DNA of 7,845 bases from Thermoanaerobaculia bacterium (GTDB lineage Bacteria; Acidobacteriota; Thermoanaerobaculia; UBA5066), in NCBI GenBank assembly GCA_023717585.1, contig JAMQPJ010000537.1:1-7845 (forward strand). The letters run 5' to 3'. The translations under genes were made by a program, and so were the position numbers. Of the stretch, positions 4,989 through 7,845 are shown in pieces. The notes below the pieces were generated by a model, which was given only the letters and a program-made list of their open reading frames with translations, made no database searches and was not told where the DNA came from. Position 1 is the first letter of the stretch. Each line of letters starts with the position of its first letter.

Positions 4989-5846
4989 ATGAAAAACACG
5001 GCCATTCTCCTCATCAAGTGCCCGGACCGCCCGGGCATCGTGGCGGCCATCTCGTCGTTCCTCTACCGGCACGGCGCGAACATCGTCGATCTCGACCAGC
5101 ACTCCACCGAGGACGATCCCGGCGTCTACTTCATGCGACTCGAGCTGCAGACCGCGCGTCTCGTCGTGCCGCTCGACACGCTCCGTCGCTCGCTCGGGGA
5201 CGAGGTGGCGCAGCCTTTCGGCATGGAGTGGAGCCTCGAGGCCGGGAGCGACCGCAAACGCGTGGCCGTGCTCGTCTCCAGGCACGACCACGCGCTCATG
5301 GAGCTGCTCTGGGCCGGGAAGCGCGGAGAACTTCCGGCGCACGTCGATCTCGTGGTGGCGAATCACCTCGACCTGCGCGAGCAGGTCGAGGCGTTCGGGG
5401 TGCCGTTCCACCACGTCCCGAACAGCCGCGAGGGACGCGCAGAAGCCGAGAAACAGATCCTGACGCTGCTCGACGGCAAGGTCGACCTGGTCGTGCTCGC
5501 GCGCTACATGCAGATCGTGTCACCCGAGTTCGTGGCGCGATTTCCGAACCGGATCATCAACATCCATCACTCGTTCCTGCCGGCCTTCGCCGGCGCCGAC
5601 CCCTACCGGCAGGCCTGGGAGGGCGGCGTGAAGATCGTGGGGGCGACGGCTCACTACGTGACGGCCGACCTCGACGCCGGACCGATCATCGAGCAGGACG
5701 TCGGCCGCGTCTCGCACCGGCACTCGGTCGAGGATCTGAAGGCGATGGGGCGCGACCTGGAGCGCCGCGTCCTCGCGCGGGCCGTGAAATGGCACTGCGA
5801 GAACCGGGTCATCGTGCACGAGAACAAGACCGTCGTGTTCGTTTAG
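4989..5846 (+). CDS. purU: Formyltetrahydrofolate deformylase PurU
   Basis: This 285-residue protein has full family length. It hydrolyses 10-formyltetrahydrofolate to formate and tetrahydrofolate, in the cytoplasm, balancing the one-carbon pool and supplying formate for purine synthesis. Residues 1-80 are an ACT regulatory domain (CPDRPGIVAAISSFLYRHGA), which in E. coli PurU senses methionine and glycine. Residues 90-280 are the formyltransferase-fold catalytic domain, with N191 and H193 (IINIHHSFLPAFAGADPY) and D229 (TADLDAGPII) matching the Asn-His-Asp catalytic triad of the PurN/PurU group. The ATG start has no Shine-Dalgarno sequence but a -10-like element lies just upstream. It follows the exported-protein gene by 54 bases and is convergent with the toxin gene. 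No other folate or purine genes are in the window. Confidence 0.96.
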   Translation: MKNTAILLIKCPDRPGIVAAISSFLYRHGANIVDLDQHSTEDDPGVYFMRLELQTARLVVPLDTLRRSLGDEVAQPFGMEWSLEAGSDRKRVAVLVSRHDHALMELLWAGKRGELPAHVDLVVANHLDLREQVEAFGVPFHHVPNSREGRAEAEKQILTLLDGKVDLVVLARYMQIVSPEFVARFPNRIINIHHSFLPAFAGADPYRQAWEGGVKIVGATAHYVTADLDAGPIIEQDVGRVSHRHSVEDLKAMGRDLERRVLARAVKWHCENRVIVHENKTVVFV

Positions 5847-5916
5847 CTTCGCGCTACCGGCCGCCCGGCTGATCCGGAACGGCGCCTTGTGGGCGTCAGC
5901 TTCCCAACCGAGCTGC

Positions 5917-6234
5917 TCAGGGGTGCGGTGTCAGGGCGACGATCGTCAGGACGGGGACTTCCCGTCCCTTCTCGACACGGTCCGGACCGTAGAAGAAGAA
6001 GATCCGCCACGCCGCCGGCGTCCGACTCTGGACGTAGGCCTCGAAGACCTTTTCGCCGTTCGGTCCCCTGAGCGACTGAAACTCGTGCGTCTGGAGCGAC
6101 GGGTGCCGGAGGTCGGTTTCGAGGAGGCCGAGCGTTTTCCGGACCTGCTTCAGGAGACCGGCGCGGTGCACATCCCGCTCAAGTTCCCGGAGCGCCGCCC
6201 CGGCCGATGGCGTGAACCGCAGCTCGCGGTTCAT
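5917..6234 (-). CDS. RelE/ParE-type toxin-like protein
   Basis: This 105-residue basic protein begins MNRELRFTPSAGAALRELER and has a helical N-terminal half (about 10-40). A conserved block follows: LRHPSLQTHEFQSLRGPNGE (42-61), then VFEAYVQSRTPAAWRIFFFYGPD (63-85), ending VLTIVALTPHP. This arrangement, with the beta-strand RIFFFYGP and the ITxxAxTPHP-type C-terminus, is that of a widespread small family annotated as RelE/ParE-like toxins; members of the wider superfamily are ribosome-dependent mRNA interferases or gyrase inhibitors. The ATG overlaps the antitoxin stop codon by four bases (ATGA), and AAGG lies three bases before it. The whole module stands on its own promoter. The target and whether it is actually toxic are not visible from sequence. 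Confidence 0.75.
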   Translation of the reverse strand: MNRELRFTPSAGAALRELERDVHRAGLLKQVRKTLGLLETDLRHPSLQTHEFQSLRGPNGEKVFEAYVQSRTPAAWRIFFFYGPDRVEKGREVPVLTIVALTPHP

Positions 6235-6536
6235 TCGCCTTTGGCGTGCTTCGCGAACGAGCCGAGAGGTTTCGTTTTCCCCCGCGCGGCCTCGCCGAGC
6301 CCGCGCCGGACGGCGGCCAGAGCCTTTGGGTTCCTGAACAGCCACGCCTCGCGCGCCGGGATCGAGACGCGGGGGTCGAGGACGATCTGCCCCGCCTCGT
6401 TCCGGTAGACGTCGAACCTCACATCCGGGTCCAGGCCGGCGAGCGCCTTGCCGAGGGAAAGGCGCTTCTTCGTGTCGGGCTTCAGCTCCCGGTCAATCAA
6501 CTCCAGGACCCCCGCCGTTCCGGCCGTGGCTTTCAC
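6231..6536 (-). CDS. Antitoxin-like partner of the RelE/ParE-type toxin
   Basis: This 101-residue protein has a helical Lys/Leu-rich N-terminus. A short beta-rich segment at 38-62 (VRFDVYRNEAGQIVLDP) recalls AbrB-like DNA-binding antitoxins. A C-terminal part with NPKALAAVRRGLGEAARGK (69-87) and GSFAKHA (92-98) resembles the toxin-binding tail of Phd/RelB-type antitoxins. It presumably neutralises the downstream toxin and represses its own promoter. The start is taken as GTG at 6536, which lies at the predicted transcription start; a GTG at 6545 would fall inside the -10 element. Gene order antitoxin then toxin, and the 4-base overlap, are classic for type II modules. I recognise the layout but not a named antitoxin family, so the family assignment is tentative. 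Confidence 0.7.
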   Translation of the reverse strand: MKATAGTAGVLELIDRELKPDTKKRLSLGKALAGLDPDVRFDVYRNEAGQIVLDPRVSIPAREAWLFRNPKALAAVRRGLGEAARGKTKPLGSFAKHAKGE

Positions 6537-6543
6537 GAGTCCC

Positions 6544-6573
6544 ACGATAGGCCCAGGGTGGGACGAGAGTCAA
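6544..6573 (-). promoter_or_regulatory. Promoter of the toxin-antitoxin-like module, near-leaderless
   Basis: On the minus strand, TTGACT (6573-6568; five of six to TTGACA) is followed after 18 bases by TATCGT (6549-6544; TAnnnT). The -10 ends seven bases before the GTG at 6536, so transcription should start at or next to that codon. No Shine-Dalgarno sequence could then exist in the message. Predicted by eye. Confidence 0.55.
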
Positions 6574-6600
6574 GTGGGACCGCCCCACCACCGTCGTTCA

Positions 6601-7140
6601 CTACTCGTCTTCGAACGGGTCCCGGCCCATCTCCGCGATGACCTTGTCCAGCCGGTACTGGCTCGGCCCGAACACGAAGCGCATCTCCCCGTTCTCGCAG
6701 ACGACGTCCTTGACCTGCACGGAGAGCTCCGGCGGCATGACGCCGTTGAGGTTCACGACGACGATTCGCTCCTCGGGATAGAAGAACGCGCGCCCCTCGG
6801 GCTGCCGCTCGACGATCTTCGTGATGACCCAGTTCGGAATCGGCACGACCCCGAAGACGTGGAGGTCGACGATCGTGAAACCGAGGAAGCCGTCCTTGAA
6901 CCGCATGGACTCGATGTGCCCGCGGAAGGCCACCGGGATCCCCTTCTTGATCCGCACCGTGAGGCCGAGCCGGCCGTCCTCGGGCTCGATGAGGATCTCC
7001 CGCACCTCGGGCACCTTCCGGGTGGCCTTGCGGGCGATCGTGTTCAGCGTGGTGGCGTCGACGGCGACGACGAGGCCCTCCCAGCGCACCGTGAGGGCCG
7101 GCAGGTCCGGAGACGGAATCGCATAAGCGGCATCGGCCAC
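6601..7140 (-). CDS. Conserved-looking protein of unknown function, possible lipid-binding fold
   Basis: This 179-residue protein starts at GTG (MADAAYAIPS), with AGGA eight bases upstream, 29 bases after the UbiA-family gene and on the same strand. It has no signal peptide, no long hydrophobic helix and one cysteine (C148). The pattern is an N-terminal helix after VDATTLNTIARKA (27-39), repeated beta-strands (LGLTVRIKKGIPVAFRGHIE; FLGFTIVDLHVFG), then VPIPNWVITKIVERQPEGR (99-117) and a C-terminal strand pair. This layout loosely recalls the DUF2993/LmeA-like group of lipid-binding (TULIP-like) proteins, in which alternating strands and a short 'P..ll..i' helix occur. That resemblance is from memory and weak. 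Pairing with a membrane prenyltransferase would suit a lipid-related role. Confidence 0.75.
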   Translation of the reverse strand: MADAAYAIPSPDLPALTVRWEGLVVAVDATTLNTIARKATRKVPEVREILIEPEDGRLGLTVRIKKGIPVAFRGHIESMRFKDGFLGFTIVDLHVFGVVPIPNWVITKIVERQPEGRAFFYPEERIVVVNLNGVMPPELSVQVKDVVCENGEMRFVFGPSQYRLDKVIAEMGRDPFEDE

Positions 7141-7169
7141 GGCTTCGATCCTACCCTCGCGGGCCGCGT

Positions 7170-7845
7170 TCACAAAAGATAAGCCGCCGCGAAGCCGATC
7201 TGCGCCGCCATGAGCATCAGGTACATGTGGGTCCACGACGGGTGGTTCTCCGTCGTCGCGAGCTCGTCCGGATTCCTCCTCAGAAGGTGAACCGTATACG
7301 CGCCCCAGGCCGCCAGGAGAAGGCCGAGCGCCGTGAGGAGCGCCGGGTTCCCGCTCAGGAGGCGGTGGGCGGCCGCCGCGGGGTCCGGTGCGCGCGCGAA
7401 GAGCGGCACGAGGAGCCAGGGCAGGACGAAAAAGGGCGAGATGATCGCGACGGCGCGGCGGTTGCCGTATTTCACGGGGAGCGTCGCGCACCCTCCGGCA
7501 CGGTCTCCTGCGGCATCCGAAAAGTCCTTCGTGGAGGTCGCCCCGAGCAGGAACAGTCCGAACACCGATCCGATGGCCCATGGCTCCGCGGAGAAGGCCG
7601 AGGCCACGAGCGTCCAGCCCGCGACCTTGAGCAGACACCCGCGGGGAATCGCGATCGTCACGTTCGCCCACATCCCGAGGCGCTTCGTGCGCCCGAAGGC
7701 CGGCACGGAGTAGATCAGTGTCGCGAGGAGCCCGCCGAGAAACAGGAAGAAGCACTGGTGGTCGAGGAGGGGCGCGCCGACCCGCGCGAGAAGCGTCGTC
7801 GCGAAACCCGCAGCGGCGAGGACCGCGGCCGCCGCGAGGCCGGCC
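7170..7845 (-). CDS. UbiA-family prenyltransferase, N-terminus beyond the window
   Basis: The frame stays open to the right edge, so about 225 C-terminal residues are visible. UbiA enzymes are membrane proteins that attach an isoprenoid chain to an aromatic or other acceptor, in quinone, heme or lipid synthesis. The visible signs are IYSVPAFGRTKRLGMWANV, the usual YSxPPxRxKR region, followed by RGCLLKVAGW, and the second Asp-rich motif TKDFSDAAGDRAGG before TLPVKYGNRRA. Several hydrophobic helices follow to the C-terminus. The first Asp-rich motif must lie outside the window. A GTG inside the frame at 7706 is not the true start, because family-like sequence (ATLIYS) continues upstream of it. 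Substrate cannot be told; menaquinone synthesis would fit the nearby quinol oxidase but is inference. Confidence 0.88.
   Translation of the reverse strand, partial: AGLAAAAVLAAAGFATTLLARVGAPLLDHQCFFLFLGGLLATLIYSVPAFGRTKRLGMWANVTIAIPRGCLLKVAGWTLVASAFSAEPWAIGSVFGLFLLGATSTKDFSDAAGDRAGGCATLPVKYGNRRAVAIISPFFVLPWLLVPLFARAPDPAAAAHRLLSGNPALLTALGLLLAAWGAYTVHLLRRNPDELATTENHPSWTHMYLMLMAAQIGFAAAYLL

Noticed and set aside
4958..5872. Second plus-strand frame overlapping purU
   Set aside because: Arg-rich shadow in another frame; the purU frame has full-length family similarity and catalytic residues.
5847..5916. Bidirectional terminator between convergent purU and toxin genes
   Set aside because: Expected by layout, but only a weak GCTGA/TCAGC pairing and no T-run were found in this 70-base gap.
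6574..6588. GTGGG-loop-CCCAC hairpin as terminator after the 179-residue gene
   Set aside because: Only five base pairs and no T-run; it borders the -35 element of the next promoter. Too weak to list as a terminator.
7170..7706. UbiA gene as a complete 178-residue protein starting at GTG 7706
   Set aside because: The frame continues to the window edge with hydrophobic, family-like sequence, and an intact UbiA enzyme needs the first Asp-rich motif upstream.

Overview
The window is GC-rich bacterial DNA, compactly coded on both strands, with frequent GTG and TTG starts. The split b6-type cytochrome b, the long membrane C-terminal cytochrome b subunit and the accompanying HEAT-repeat and polyferredoxin genes suggest an anaerobic or facultative, probably menaquinone-using lineage such as Acidobacteriota or a deltaproteobacterial-type group. 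That placement is inference; there is no rRNA or other phylogenetic marker here.

Region 1 (1-4281, minus strand, read right to left) is a respiratory operon for a quinol:cytochrome c oxidoreductase (Rieske/cytochrome b complex). A good sigma-70-like promoter (TGGACA, 17 bases, TAGCTT) at 4253-4281 precedes a four-cluster [4Fe-4S] ferredoxin. This is followed by a membrane-anchored HEAT-repeat protein, a Tat-type Rieske protein, a b6-like cytochrome b N-terminal subunit, an extended cytochrome b C-terminal subunit, and the start of a membrane-anchored protein that runs off the left edge (probably the partner cytochrome c). The b6-like subunit carries a cysteine at the place of the heme c_i ligand of chloroplast cytochrome b6. 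It also has the 14-residue spacing between the second pair of heme histidines and the ISGPL terminus typical of b6. The partner subunit has APWY in place of the PEWY Qo motif.

Region 2 (4282-5846, plus strand) is divergent from the operon. It holds a small exported protein of unknown function built from two related halves, then purU (formyltetrahydrofolate deformylase), which lacks a Shine-Dalgarno sequence and has an extended -10-like element 8 bases before its ATG, so it may be leaderless.

Region 3 (5917-7845, minus strand) begins at the right edge with a UbiA-family prenyltransferase cut off at its 5' end, followed by a small protein of unknown function with a possible lipid-binding fold. 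A separate promoter (TTGACT, 18 bases, TATCGT) then drives a two-gene toxin-antitoxin-like module with a 4-base ATGA overlap, convergent with purU. This promoter too would give an almost leaderless message.

No tRNA, rRNA, CRISPR array, transposase or integrase was seen, and no gene-free stretch exceeds about 115 bases. The most interesting part is the combination of polyferredoxin, HEAT anchor protein and b6-type complex in one operon, which suggests an electron route into or out of the quinol oxidase beyond the textbook bc complex.
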